A stretch of DNA of 64,000 bases from positions 3,720,001 to 3,784,000 of the forward strand of contig NZ_JAUSYU010000001.1 in assembly GCF_030817075.1 (NCBI RefSeq). The letters run 5' to 3'. The notes beneath the pieces are model-generated. The model ran no database searches. It was not told the origin of the DNA and worked only from the letters and a program-made list of their open reading frames with translations. How positions within the stretch are numbered: position 1 is the stretch's first letter; the number at the start of each line of letters is the position of its first letter. Position numbers and translations under genes: made by a program. This document shows positions 25,683-35,954 of the stretch, piece after piece. Source of the stretch: Arthrobacter sp. V1I9. GTDB lineage: Bacteria; Actinomycetota; Actinomycetes; Actinomycetales; Micrococcaceae.

Positions 25683-25829
25683 TTAGCCCACAAAGGGCCA
25701 GGAACGTGCCATGCGGTGGCCCGAGTGATCGGTCACGCCGCCGGACTGCCGCAGACCGTCTGCGGAGTCGTAAACCCTGCGGAAGGTGTCGTAGTCGGCG
25801 AAGCGGTGGAGGAGGGTGAATAGTGCCAT
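25683..25829 (-). pseudogene. 5' fragment of a small alpha/beta-barrel-like protein
   Basis: 48 residues from ATG 25829, eight bases after AAGGAG. The protein (MALFTLLHRFADYDTFRRVY, then SGGVTDHSGHRMA) looks like the first half of a small dimeric alpha+beta barrel (antibiotic-monooxygenase-like) protein, cut off after about 45 of roughly 95 residues. Between 25830 and 26330 I see no gene except a short minus-strand Lys/Glu-rich remnant (GHELDEKLQELRQKFGAL, 26276-26329). Confidence 0.45.
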
Positions 25830-26339
25830 GGGGAAAACTCCTTCAGATCAGCTTGGTCAGCAAAGTAAAGCTAGACCTGCGACCAAACTGGTCAAGGGAT
25901 CAACAGTCGGCCCTTGGCGACCAACGCCTGCGGTGCCGGCCTATCCGAGGCCAGTTTGGTGCAGTAAACCATCAGGATAATTTGCCGACGGCTTCGCGCA
26001 CTGCAGCCGTTCCATCATCGGTGAAAACCGGACGAGCGGGACTGCCCGTGCAAGACAGAAGTACACCCCAACCCGACAACGACCGTGGGCAGATCTTGAC
26101 TTCCTTGTAGGACGGGGCGGCGATCCTTCGGCCGTATGTGAGCTCGTTGCCGATGTGCCACTCAGACCTGTCGGTGAACAACGGGCCCGCCCCCTGCCCT
26201 GCCCATGCTGTTTGGCCCGAAGCCCCCGGGATAGTTGCGGCGCCGGGCGGCGGCGTCGAAGGCCTTTCTTTCAGCTAGAGCGCCCCGAACTTCTGACGCA
26301 GCTCTTGGAGCTTTTCATCGAGCTCGTGACCACGTTTAG

Positions 26340-26985
26340 GTCCAAGACCAGCCTATCCGTAGAACAAGACCGGGCGCGCTGGAAAGAGTCTGCTGCTGAA
26401 CGCGCTGGCGGCACCTGTCCAGGGCGTCGCCGGCAAGCCGGACGACGCGAAAGGGGTTCATGACCTCGACCGCGTCAGGGAGCTTTTCGACGGCCGCGGT
26501 CTTGAACCCGGTCAACCCGTCCATTGCAACGACCTCGATCCCATCCCGCCAGGCCTTCGGGCGCCCGGCAGCCAGGTTTTGAAGACCTGTTTGGAGCGGC
26601 CCTCGATGATGTCCAGCAATCGTGCGGGCAGGTCTTGTCACGGACCGGAGTGAGGTCGATGATCACGGTGACGTACTTGTCCCCGCGCCGGGTGTGCCGC
26701 CAGACATGCTCATCCACGCCGATCTCGGCGACCCCGCTGAACCGGGCCGGGTCCGCGATCAACACCCGGTTGCCCTCGGCGAGGATCGCGCTGTTCGCGG
26801 TATGCCAAGGCAGGTGGGCCGCGGGCGACGCCCTGCGCCTCCACAAGAACGGCACCAGTCATCCGGATCAACAGCACGACATTCCAACACCGCGCGGTTA
26901 GGCCCGAAAAGCTGCCCCGGCAGCTTCCAGCCCGAGCTCACCGAGCCGGCAGAACGTAGTCAGGTCAGGAGGCAGGAAGGGTAGC
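26340..26985 (-). pseudogene. ISL3-family transposase, multiply frameshifted
   Basis: Minus-strand frames carry ordered pieces of an ISL3 transposase: zinc-finger start (CRAVDPDDWCRSCG), NTANSAILAEG, the DDE region with EIGVDEHVWRHTRRGDKYV and TVIIDLTPVRD, then in another frame GRPKAWRDGIEVVAMDGLTG and NPFRVVRLAGDALDRCRQRV. At least two frame changes (near 26630 and 26570), an internal deletion after the zinc finger and a missing C-terminus make it inactive. The catalytic aspartates of IGVDE and VAMDG are still visible. Confidence 0.88.
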
Positions 26986-26994
26986 GCGAGACAC

Positions 26995-27049
26995 GTCGAG
27001 GTCTTCCGGATGGGCTGTGTAGGAACTTCCATCATCGGAAGACCTCGAC
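26995..27049. repeat. ISL3 terminal inverted sequence
   Basis: GTCGAGGTCTTCCG (26995-27008) and CGGAAGACCTCGAC (27036-27049) are perfect 14-bp inverted repeats. Adjacent GGAACTTCCATCATCGGAAG resembles known ends of actinobacterial ISL3 elements, so this marks the upstream end of the relic; two opposed ends may have been brought together. No matching other end is seen to the left. The stretch to 27278 holds no gene. Confidence 0.6.
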
Positions 27050-27278
27050 CCCTAGCCGGCACCGACGCGCCCACCCCGCACTACACCCTCAAAGGCGACG
27101 AGCCAGAAAACTGCCCAAACCCGACGGCATCGAAGTCTCTGGGCCGGCAACGCATGCCAGAGTCTTGGCGCAATATGAATATGAATATGAAAACCAGCGC
27201 ACAATAAAAAACTTGGCTTATCTTGATCTTTCCCTGTGGCATTCTTGATCCGGGGATTATATTCACGGAAATTGTGAG

Positions 27279-29151
27279 CTAAGGGTTCGCCAGCGCAGCC
27301 GCACGTTGCGTAGCAGCGAAAGCTTCTTGGCTATTGCCCAGCCGCTGATGAATGTTGGCTAGGACCCTCCATGGGGTATCCAGTGCAGGGTCGAGCGATG
27401 CGGCATGTTCCAGGTCAGTAATCGCCGCCGCCGGCTGGCCCAGGCCGAATTGCGCCACGCCGCGGTGAATGTAGAGCGCCGTGGCATTGGGAGATTCGGC
27501 AATCAGCGCATCCAGCACATCCTTAGCTTCAGGCACCTCGCCGCTGTAGAGGTGGCCGAGGGCCAGGGCCGTTCCCGCCTCTTGGGAGCGCGGTGTCCTT
27601 TCCCGAGCGAGCGTCCCCCACTCGACGGCATAGCGGGCGGCCTGCCGCTCCCCCTCCGTGGCCGGGCCGGCAAAGGCTTGACCTGCAAGCAGTGCGGTGT
27701 CGCTGTCCCAGCGCCTAAGCTGCCAGGCCTGCCTGAACGCCTGCTCAGCCTGGGCATAATTCCCTCCTGCAGCCGCCCTGGCTCCGGCTCCCATAAACCC
27801 TTCCGCCGCCGTCGCAGGAACCGCGAGCCCGAGTCCGGTAAGAACGAGCAACGCCCCGAACAGCCGGGGAACGGCCAACATTTTCCCCGCAGCAAACGTG
27901 CGGTGGAAGCCGTCACGGGCTGGAGATCCGGTAGCCGCCTCGCGCCCCACGAGCCCGCCGCACAGGAAGGCCACCAGTCCCGTGGTGCCGATGGATGTGA
28001 AGTGCGTCAGCAACGCCACTCCGTACGCCGCCACCGTGACCAGCACCACGGCCAGGTATCGCCGGTGGGAGGCAGAAGGCGAGGCCCTCATCCGGCGGAC
28101 CACCGCCACCACGGAAACCACAATCAGCACCAGCACAAGCACCAGCAGGGGAAAGCCACCAGCGGCCAGCACCTGGAGCGGCCAGCTATGGGGGGAGTCC
28201 GTCGGGAAGCTGTCTCCCACAGTCCGCGCCCACTCGGGCCCGAGATACCCCGGCAGGGCGTCAACAAAGCCGCTCGGACCGACGCCGGACAGCGGGCGGT
28301 CGGCGATCAGTCCAAGGGCCTGTTCCCACAGCAGCAACCGCCCGTCCACGGTTCCCGTTGACAGCAGCCGCTCGCGAGGCGCGGGGGCCAGCAGGACGCC
28401 GACGGCGATGCCCGCCACCGCGAGCCCGGCGCCGGCGGCGGTTTTCGGACCCGTCCACAACCGACTCCTCATCCACGTGCAAACACCGAACACCACCACG
28501 GCCAGCAACGCGGCCAGCGCCGCGCGGGAACCGGAAAGAACTGCGACCCCCGCGCCCGCAAGCAGACCGCCACGACGCAACCAGACCTGCCAGGCCCGGT
28601 CTGGCTCGGCTTGGGCGGCCAGCACACCGGTGATGACTACGCCGATCAGCCCCTGGTCGGTAGCGTTGCCCAACGTCGCTCCGGGACGCACATCGGCAGC
28701 ACCGCCCAGCGGCCGCAAACCGGCGCTTTCCAGCACCGCGATGACGAACACCACCGCGCCGGAAACGGCGAGGGACACGCCAAGAAGTGTACGCCGCTGG
28801 CCCCCACGGCCGCCGCCCAAGGACCTTCGCGCCCATGGCGAAAACAGCTACATTCAGTCCAAGCATCAGCACGCCCTCATAGCGAGGCCACCGCCCGGCA
28901 ACGCTTGTCATGGGAGCGTCGGAGAGCAACATGGCGACGGCGATCCACAACACGCAGGCGGCAAGCGCAGTCTTAACTGCCAGCGGGAGCCGAAAGCCGG
29001 GCGGCGAGAACACGGCGGCGAGGACGGCAATCATCACTACCAGGACCTTGATCCAGACAAACCGGAACAGCCCGCCCGGCTGCACAGCCAGAAGAGATAC
29101 CGCCATCAGGACGATGCAGAGCCCCGGCATCCGGGTAATTACTCTTTTCAT
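27279..29151 (-). pseudogene. O-antigen-ligase-like membrane protein with TPR tail, single frameshift
   Basis: From ATG 29151 (AGGA seven bases before) about 110 residues with four membrane helices (PGLCIVLMAVSLLAVQPGGL, FVWIKVLVVMIAVLAAV) run to AKVLG, then the frame shifts by one base in a GC-rich run near 28812-28822 and continues as GGRGGQRRTLLGVSLAVSG to 27279. The second part has the Wzy_C-type region (GRLLLWEQALGLIADRPLSG, VGPSGF, DSPHSWPLQVLAAGG) and, after the last membrane helix, TPR-like helical pairs (NYAQAEQAFRQAWQLRRWDS, ATALYIHRGVAQFGLGQPAA). The family joins polysaccharide to lipid or protein acceptors at the outer face of the membrane. True pseudogene or sequence error cannot be told apart. 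It is divergent from the giant surface protein. Confidence 0.82.
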
Positions 29152-29353
29152 GCGTATCCTGCAGCCTCTCCCCCAAAGTACTTCGGGACCAACAATAGCC
29201 GTTGGGCGGCTTTCATCCGGATCAAAAAAATACGCGGTATGTCCAGCATCTTTAGTAAGGCGTTTGGGAAATATTAATCGGCGGTTAGACTGGGGCGTTC
29301 TTTGAAAATCTAAAGTGGCGGCCGGTCCGTTTGCTGACCCATGGGGGGTAGAA

Positions 29354-32300
29354 ATGCTCGTAAAGAGCGGGCGATTCCGATTACGGATCGCGTTATTGTT
29401 TTCAGTTCTTTCGGCGCTCATTGTTTCAGGTCTGGTGCCTGCCAACGCGGCCGACCTGTCCGACGCGTCAATCAGCGGGCACATTTCCGTCCCGCCCGGT
29501 GCAGATGCCCGCACCACGGCAATCCATGTCTACGCTGCCACTCCCACGGGAGAGTACGTGACCACCGCCTATCCAGCTGCCGAAGGCGCCTACAGCGTTA
29601 GCAATCTTTCGGCAGGCTCGTACAAACTGTGGTTCTCCGATTACACCAGCAAGTCCGTTCCTCAGTGGTACGGCGGGGCTGATCAAGGCTCAGCCACCGG
29701 CTTGACTGTCGGAGCCGGGCAGCAGCTCACCGGCATTGACGTCGTCATGGCCAAGGGGGCATCAATCAGCGGCCACATCACCGCCCCGGCCGGGGTCGAC
29801 CTCTCGGCGGTAGGCGTCTACGCGTACAACTCAGGCGGTTATGCCGGGTCCCGCTGGGCCGCCGTGGCCGAAGACGGAAGCTACAAGTTCACCGCCCTTG
29901 CCGCCGGCAGCTACAAACTCCAGTTCACTCCAAACAATTCCGGAGCCTTGGAGCAGTGGTACGGCGGGGCAGTCTCGTCCGACAGCGCCACCGCCGTCTT
30001 GCTCACGGCGGAACAGGAACTCACCGGCGTCGACGCCGTCCTCGTCAAAGGAGCTTCGATCAGCGGCAAGGTGACGGCACCTGCCGGCGTCGACCCGGCC
30101 TCGGTGAGCATTTCGGTCCACAAGGCAGCGCAGTACTCCTACTCGGGATACGCACAGATCAACTCCGACGGCAGTTACGCAGTACGCGGTCTTTCCGCGG
30201 GCAGTTACAAACTGGAGTTCAATACCAACAACTCCAGTGCTGCAAAACAGTGGTACTCAGGGGCAGCGACCTTCGAAACAGCTACCCCGGTCACAGTTGA
30301 CTCCGGCCAGGATCTCACTGGAATCGATGATGCGTTAGTCAAGGCGGCTTCCATCAGCGGACAGGTTACCGCGCCCGCCGGCGTCGATCTGGCGTCCGTT
30401 CAGGTACAGCTCTATCAGACAGACGGTTCGAGCAGCTATGCCGGGTCCGCGCAAGTTCAGGTGGATGGCACCTACACAGTCGGGGGCCTTTCCGCCGGCA
30501 GTTACAAAGTCCACTTCAGCGGCTACAACTCCGGCGCGTTGGAGCAGTGGTACCCAGGTGCAGCCTCCTCCGACACAGCCACGGTCATCAACCTCACGGC
30601 CGGACAGGGCCGGGGCGGAGTGGACGCCACCTTGGTCAAAGGCGCTTCAATCAGCGGCCACCTCACCGCAACGGCGGGAGTTGAACTCAGCTACATTACT
30701 GTGACCGTCCGTTCAGGCTCCGGCCAGGACTACGGGTCTGGACCCATCGGCGCGGACGGCGCCTACCTGGTGCGCGGCCTTCCGGCCGGAAGCTACAAAG
30801 TTCAGTTCAGCGGCAGCGACAGCTATTCGGGTGCGCTGGAACAGTGGCACTCCGGAGCCGCCTCGGCCGATACAGCCACTCCCGTCACCGTGGCCGAAGG
30901 CCAGGATCTCGCCGGCGTCGACGCAACGCTGGTGAAAGGGGCCTCCATCAGTGGAACCGTTACGGCGCCTGCGGGTGTGGACGTGAACTACTTGAGCGTC
31001 TACGCCGAAAGCTTGGATGGCTCCTCTCGGTCCTACGGCAACGCCGAGTTCAACGGCAACTACACCCTGAGGGGCCTGGCCCCGGGCAGCTATAAGGTGC
31101 GGTTCAGCGGGTACAACTCCGGCACCCTCACCCAGTGGTACTCGGGGGCCTCCACTTTTGAAAGTGCAACCCCTGTCATTCTTGCCGAGGCTCAGGATCT
31201 CAGCGGCATCGATGCGGCACTCGTTATGGGCGCCTCCATCAGCGGCAAGGTGACGGCACCTCCCGGAACCGATCTAACCTCTGTCTACGTAAACGTGTCC
31301 GCGGCGGATCATTCCTCGTCGTTGTCGGGACGGGTCAACTATGACGGTAGCTACTTGGTGCGCGGCCTGCCTGCAGGTGCGTACAAGGTCCAGTTCAGCG
31401 GAAGCGGCGCGGGCTTGCTCGACCAGTGGCATGCCAATGCTTCGTCCTTCGAAACGGCCACGCCGCTCACTCTTGCCGCAGGCCAGGACCTCACCGAAAT
31501 CGACGCAACCCTGGTGAAGGGTGCCTCGATCAGCGGAACTGTTACGGCACCTGCCGGCGTGGACCTCAGCGGCGTCAGCGTGCAGGTACGAAGCCTGGAA
31601 GGTTCTACCGGGTTCAACACACAGGTGAACCGGAGCGGCAAATACACAGTTCGGGGACTGCCAGCCGGCACTTACAAAGTGCAGTTCAGCGGATTCGCCT
31701 CCGGCACTCTCGATCAGTGGTATGCGGAAGCATCCACATTTGAGTCCGCCACCGCCGTCACCGTGACCGCCAGTCAGGACTTGACTGGAATCGACGCTGA
31801 ATTGAAGAACGGAGCGTCCATCAGCGGAAAAATCAGCGCTCCTGCAGGCGTAGACCTGAAAGCCGTGTGGGTCACCGCCTACCACAGCAGTGGTGCCATG
31901 GACTACGCGGGCTCCTCCTCCGTCGCAGCGGATGGTTCCTACAAAGTGGGTGGGTTGCAGGCCGGATCCTACAAACTGGAGATCAACTCGGGTAATTCCG
32001 GCGCCCTAAACCAGTGGTACGGGGGCGGCCTGACCTTCAGCACGGCCACCGCCATCGTCATCACCGACGGCCAGGCCGCAGGCAACGCTGATGCCGTGCT
32101 CGTGAAGGGTGTGAGCCTCAGCGGCAAAGTCACAGCGCCCGCTGGGGTCTCCGTCTCGGAGGTCACCGTGTCGGTTCTCGAAGCAGACAGCGGATCGCAA
32201 GCAGGATACGCCTGGGTAGCAGTCGACGGCAGCTACAGGGTCGGTGGTCTTCGGGCAGGAAACTATAAGGTCCAGTTCAATGGGGGCACCTCCGGGGCGC

Positions 32301-35300
32301 TGGATGCCTGGCATGGAGGCGGCGAGTCGCTGCAGACTGCTGCGACCGTCGCCGTCGGGGCTAGCGAGGACCTGGCGGATCTCAATGTGAGCCTAGTCAA
32401 GGGCGCCACCATCAGCGGAAAGATCACTGCGCCCTCCGGTGTAGATCTGACCCGCGTCAACGTCGCCGCCAGCCTGGACGAACGCCCGATGAGGACATGG
32501 TTCCCCGTAAACGCGGATGGTACGTATGTGCTCAAGGGACTGCCTGCAGGAACCTATAAGGTGCTCTTTAGTGGCCCTGAATCCGGCGCCTTGGACGAGT
32601 GGTACGACGATGCGAAGATGCAGGCCGAGGCGGCACCCATCGTTTTGACTGCCGGACAGGGCCGCACGGGTATCGACGCGGTACTTGCCCTAGGCGCGAG
32701 CATCAGTGGCAAGGTCACTGTGCCTGCCGGTGTAAGCAGCTCCGGCGTAGTCATCCTCCACAAGAGCGATAACACTTTCGCAAAATCCGTTTATTTCGGA
32801 TCTGATGGCAACTACCTGCTACAGGGGCTAGACGCCGGTAGCTACAAGTTGCAGTTTGTCCCGTATACCGCGGCAGTTTTGCAGCAGTGGTACAGCAACG
32901 CCTCGTCCATGGAAGCGGCAGCCACTGTCACACTGACGGACGGCCAGAGCCTAACCTCCATGGATGCAACCCTGGTCAAGGGCGCCACTATCAGCGGAAA
33001 AATCACAGCCCCTGACGGCGTCTCCCTTGGCGCTGCCCAGGTCGGCGCCTTCAAGTCCGGATCCGCTGACGTTGCGGCGGCCCGCAGCTCAGTGCTCGCG
33101 GATGGTTCCTACACCCTGGTTGGCCTGGAGCCCGGAACGTACAAACTGCAGTTCTTCGGAGTTCGCAGCGGCGCCGTCGACAGCTGGTTCGGCGGATCCA
33201 CGTTCGAGGCCGCCACCGCCAGGCCGGTCACAGCGGAACAAAACCTCACTGGAGTCGACGTGACGGTAGTGACCGGTGCATCCATTACTGGAAAGGTCGC
33301 GGGTGCTAACCCTCAGGGCTACCCGCTCTCAGTTCTGGATGAAACCGGAAAGCTCGTTAAAAGCGAGTACACCGACCAGTCAGGCAATTACAGCGTGGTC
33401 GGACTTGCGGCCGGGTCGTACAAGGTGGCCTTCAACCGCTCCAGCGGATACTCCACGGAGGAAGCCCAGTATTACCAGAACAAGCCCGAATCCGCGGGTA
33501 TTAACCAAGCCCAGCTGATCCAGCTCGCCGCGGGGCAGTCTGTGCCGAATGTTGATGCCACCTTGGCCAAGGGCGGATCGATCGGCGGCACCGTGCTTGA
33601 CAAGGCCGGAAAGCCGGCGCCCTACCTTTATGTCCAGGCGTATACGGTGGACGGTTCGCTGGTGACGCGCGGCGGAATGACGGACGGGGCCGGCAAATAC
33701 AACGTCACCGGCCTGACATCAGGGAAGTACGTTCTTCGGGTGCATAGCTGGATGGACGGAGAACTCTTCTCGGGCAACGCCGACACCGAGGCCGCTGCCA
33801 GTCCCGTGACGGTCGTCGGCGGCAACTCTACGCCGCATGACCTGTCCTGGGCAGCAGTACGTCCTGCCCTCACCGCGCCAAATCCCACCATCACCGGCAC
33901 CGTCGTTGTAGGCTCAACCCTCACCGCGGTCCCGGGCATCTGGGAACCGGCACCAGTCACCCTGGCCTACCAGTGGAAAGCTGATGGCACCGCCATTACC
34001 GGCGCCACCGCCAACACCTACAAACCCACGACGAGGGATGCCGGCAAGACCCTGACCGTCACCGTGACAGGAACCAAGGACGGCTACACCACGGTTGCTA
34101 AGACATCTGCGGCTACCACCGCCGTTGCCGCCGGCACCCTCACTGCCCCGGATCCGACCATCACCGGCACCGCCGCTGTGGGCTCAACCCTCACCGCGGT
34201 CCCGGGCACCTGGGAACCGGCACCAATCACCCTGGCCTACCAGTGGAAAGCTAACGGCACCGCCATTACCGGCGCCACCGCCAACACCTACAAACCCACG
34301 ACGACGGACTTGGGCAAGACCCTGACCGTCACCGTGACAGGAACCAAGGACGGCTACACCACAGTGGTGAAGACTTCCCCGGCCACTGGAACCGTTATGG
34401 CTGCCAACCCGGTACTGACCGCACCCATGCCTACGATTTCCGGCACTGCCAAGGTAGGCGTCGCCCTCACGGCCGTGCCCGGCACGTGGGGACCGGCGAC
34501 CGTCACCCTGGGCTACCAGTGGAAAGCTAACGGCATCGCCATCACTGGCGCCACTGCCGCTGCCTACCGGCCCGCGGCAACGGACCTGGGCAAAACCCTG
34601 GCCGTCACCGTCACCGGAACCAAGGCGGGCTACACCACGGTAGCCAAGACCAGTACGGCAACAGCCAAGGTCGCCGGAGGCACCCTGGGCGTGCCGGCGG
34701 TTACCATCAAGGGGACGCTCAGGGTTGGCTCCACCCTTACCGCGGCAGGCACCTGGGGACCGGCACCGGTCACACTGAAGTACCAATGGAAGGCGAACGG
34801 CATCGCCATCACCGGCGCCACCGCCAGTACCTACAGGCCGGCTGCAACAGTCCTGGGCAAAATCCTGACCGTGACCGTCACCGGTTCCAAGTCCGGCTAC
34901 ACCACGGCAGCCAAGACCAGTGCAGCAACGGCCAAGGTTGCCGCAGGCCTCCTGACCGCACCGGTGCCGGGCATTACCGGAACGGCCAAGGTCGGTAACA
35001 CTCTGACGGCAATCGCCATTTGGGGACCGGCGCCGGTCACACTGAAGTACCAATGGAAAGCGAACGGCATCGCCATCACCGGCGCCACCGCCAGCACCTA
35101 CAGGCCGGCTGCAACAGTCCTGGGCAAAACCCTGACCGTCACCGTCACCGGTTCCAAGTCCGGCTACACCACAGTAGCCAAGACCAGCGCGGCAACAGCG
35201 AGGGTCGTGGCAGGAACATTGACCGCACCGGCGCCTGCGATCACGGGCACTGCCAAAGTCGGCTCAAGGCTGGCAGCCTCCCCAGGCACCTGGGGACCGG

Positions 35301-35482
35301 CACCGGTCACCCTGAAGTACCAGTGGAAAGCGAACGGCATCGCCATCACCGGCGCTACCGCCAGCACCTACACACCGACAACAACGGTCCGCGCAAAGAC
35401 GGTGACCGTCACCGTTACAGGGACAAAGACCGGCTACACCACGGTCGCTAAGACTTCCGCGGCAACCGCCAAGGTGATTTAG
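29354..35482 (+). CDS. giant secreted modular surface protein, 15 + 6 tandem modules
   Basis: 2042 residues from ATG 29354 (GGGGG before). Signal peptide to about VPANA-ADL. Then 15 modules of about 97 residues beginning GASISGxVTAPAGVD and containing DGSYxVxGLxAGSYKLxF...ALxQWYxGA and GQDLTGxDAxLVK: beta-sandwich modules of the carboxypeptidase-regulatory/Cna-B type. They are followed by six modules of about 90 residues with YQWKANGxAITGATAxTYxP and KTLTVTVTGTKxGYTTVAKT, the last three being nearly identical. There is no LPXTG motif, membrane anchor or catalytic domain. Similar C-terminal modules occur in the protein at 3204. It is probably a long stalk or matrix protein on the cell surface; glycosylation by the divergent O-antigen-ligase-like gene product is only a guess. 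It ends at a strong terminator. Confidence 0.85.
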   Translation: MLVKSGRFRLRIALLFSVLSALIVSGLVPANAADLSDASISGHISVPPGADARTTAIHVYAATPTGEYVTTAYPAAEGAYSVSNLSAGSYKLWFSDYTSKSVPQWYGGADQGSATGLTVGAGQQLTGIDVVMAKGASISGHITAPAGVDLSAVGVYAYNSGGYAGSRWAAVAEDGSYKFTALAAGSYKLQFTPNNSGALEQWYGGAVSSDSATAVLLTAEQELTGVDAVLVKGASISGKVTAPAGVDPASVSISVHKAAQYSYSGYAQINSDGSYAVRGLSAGSYKLEFNTNNSSAAKQWYSGAATFETATPVTVDSGQDLTGIDDALVKAASISGQVTAPAGVDLASVQVQLYQTDGSSSYAGSAQVQVDGTYTVGGLSAGSYKVHFSGYNSGALEQWYPGAASSDTATVINLTAGQGRGGVDATLVKGASISGHLTATAGVELSYITVTVRSGSGQDYGSGPIGADGAYLVRGLPAGSYKVQFSGSDSYSGALEQWHSGAASADTATPVTVAEGQDLAGVDATLVKGASISGTVTAPAGVDVNYLSVYAESLDGSSRSYGNAEFNGNYTLRGLAPGSYKVRFSGYNSGTLTQWYSGASTFESATPVILAEAQDLSGIDAALVMGASISGKVTAPPGTDLTSVYVNVSAADHSSSLSGRVNYDGSYLVRGLPAGAYKVQFSGSGAGLLDQWHANASSFETATPLTLAAGQDLTEIDATLVKGASISGTVTAPAGVDLSGVSVQVRSLEGSTGFNTQVNRSGKYTVRGLPAGTYKVQFSGFASGTLDQWYAEASTFESATAVTVTASQDLTGIDAELKNGASISGKISAPAGVDLKAVWVTAYHSSGAMDYAGSSSVAADGSYKVGGLQAGSYKLEINSGNSGALNQWYGGGLTFSTATAIVITDGQAAGNADAVLVKGVSLSGKVTAPAGVSVSEVTVSVLEADSGSQAGYAWVAVDGSYRVGGLRAGNYKVQFNGGTSGALDAWHGGGESLQTAATVAVGASEDLADLNVSLVKGATISGKITAPSGVDLTRVNVAASLDERPMRTWFPVNADGTYVLKGLPAGTYKVLFSGPESGALDEWYDDAKMQAEAAPIVLTAGQGRTGIDAVLALGASISGKVTVPAGVSSSGVVILHKSDNTFAKSVYFGSDGNYLLQGLDAGSYKLQFVPYTAAVLQQWYSNASSMEAAATVTLTDGQSLTSMDATLVKGATISGKITAPDGVSLGAAQVGAFKSGSADVAAARSSVLADGSYTLVGLEPGTYKLQFFGVRSGAVDSWFGGSTFEAATARPVTAEQNLTGVDVTVVTGASITGKVAGANPQGYPLSVLDETGKLVKSEYTDQSGNYSVVGLAAGSYKVAFNRSSGYSTEEAQYYQNKPESAGINQAQLIQLAAGQSVPNVDATLAKGGSIGGTVLDKAGKPAPYLYVQAYTVDGSLVTRGGMTDGAGKYNVTGLTSGKYVLRVHSWMDGELFSGNADTEAAASPVTVVGGNSTPHDLSWAAVRPALTAPNPTITGTVVVGSTLTAVPGIWEPAPVTLAYQWKADGTAITGATANTYKPTTRDAGKTLTVTVTGTKDGYTTVAKTSAATTAVAAGTLTAPDPTITGTAAVGSTLTAVPGTWEPAPITLAYQWKANGTAITGATANTYKPTTTDLGKTLTVTVTGTKDGYTTVVKTSPATGTVMAANPVLTAPMPTISGTAKVGVALTAVPGTWGPATVTLGYQWKANGIAITGATAAAYRPAATDLGKTLAVTVTGTKAGYTTVAKTSTATAKVAGGTLGVPAVTIKGTLRVGSTLTAAGTWGPAPVTLKYQWKANGIAITGATASTYRPAATVLGKILTVTVTGSKSGYTTAAKTSAATAKVAAGLLTAPVPGITGTAKVGNTLTAIAIWGPAPVTLKYQWKANGIAITGATASTYRPAATVLGKTLTVTVTGSKSGYTTVAKTSAATARVVAGTLTAPAPAITGTAKVGSRLAASPGTWGPAPVTLKYQWKANGIAITGATASTYTPTTTVRAKTVTVTVTGTKTGYTTVAKTSAATAKVI

Positions 35483-35503
35483 CGATTATTTCCTAGCATT
35501 AGC

Positions 35504-35546
35504 GAATGAGGCCCCGTCCAGATTCTTTCCGGATGGGGCCTCATTC
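35504..35546 (+). terminator. hairpin terminator after giant surface protein
   Basis: GAATGAGGCCCC (35504-35515) pairs with GGGGCCTCATTC (35535-35546), with further GTCC/GGAT pairing inside. It begins 22 bases after the stop. Confidence 0.85.
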
Positions 35547-35586
35547 GTAGGGCTGGCCCACCCGCACCACAGCATCACCGGCATGG

Positions 35587-35954
35587 GTGGATGCCGCGTC
35601 CACCTACCGGGCTCTGGTCCACACTCTCACCCGCAAAGGAGTCCGGGTGGAGTATGTCAAGGAACGCCTGGTCTTCACCGGCGAGGACTCCCCCATCGCC
35701 AACCTCATGCTCTCGGTCATGGGAGCGTTAGCGGAGCTCGAGCGCGCCCTGATCAGGGAGCGACAACGGGAAGGCATCTCGCTGGCGCAGCAGCGCGGCG
35801 TTTACGAGGGACGGAAGAGGACCCTTTCGCCGGAACGGGCGCCGAACTGGTCCAGCGCGCGGGCCGTGGCGTTCGTAAAGTCGTCCTTGCCCGCGATTAC
35901 GGGATCAGCAGGGAGCCGGTCTACCAATATCCCCGCCACGCCAGGCTGGACTGA
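35587..35954 (+). pseudogene. Tn3-type serine resolvase, 5' truncated and frameshifted
   Basis: The frame starts abruptly at TYRALVHTLTRKGVRVEYVK and continues FTGEDSPIANLMLSVMGALA and ELERALIRERQREGISLAQQ, the long E-helix region of resolvases, to GRKRTLSPERA. There a frameshift near 35835 moves the C-terminal helix-turn-helix (AELVQRAGRGVRKVVLARDY, GISREPVYQY) into another phase ending at 35954. The catalytic N-terminal domain is missing. It lies directly behind the terminator of the giant gene and marks an old insertion. Confidence 0.85.

Noticed and set aside
34184..35053. 289-codon minus-strand open frame inside the giant surface gene
   Set aside because: It is antisense to the Ig-like repeats, its periodic Gly/Asp/Arg composition mirrors the repeats, and it has no ribosome site.
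29460..35480. Regular DNA repeats that might suggest a CRISPR array
   Set aside because: Units are about 290 or 270 bases, in frame and translated; no short direct repeats with unique spacers and no cas genes.
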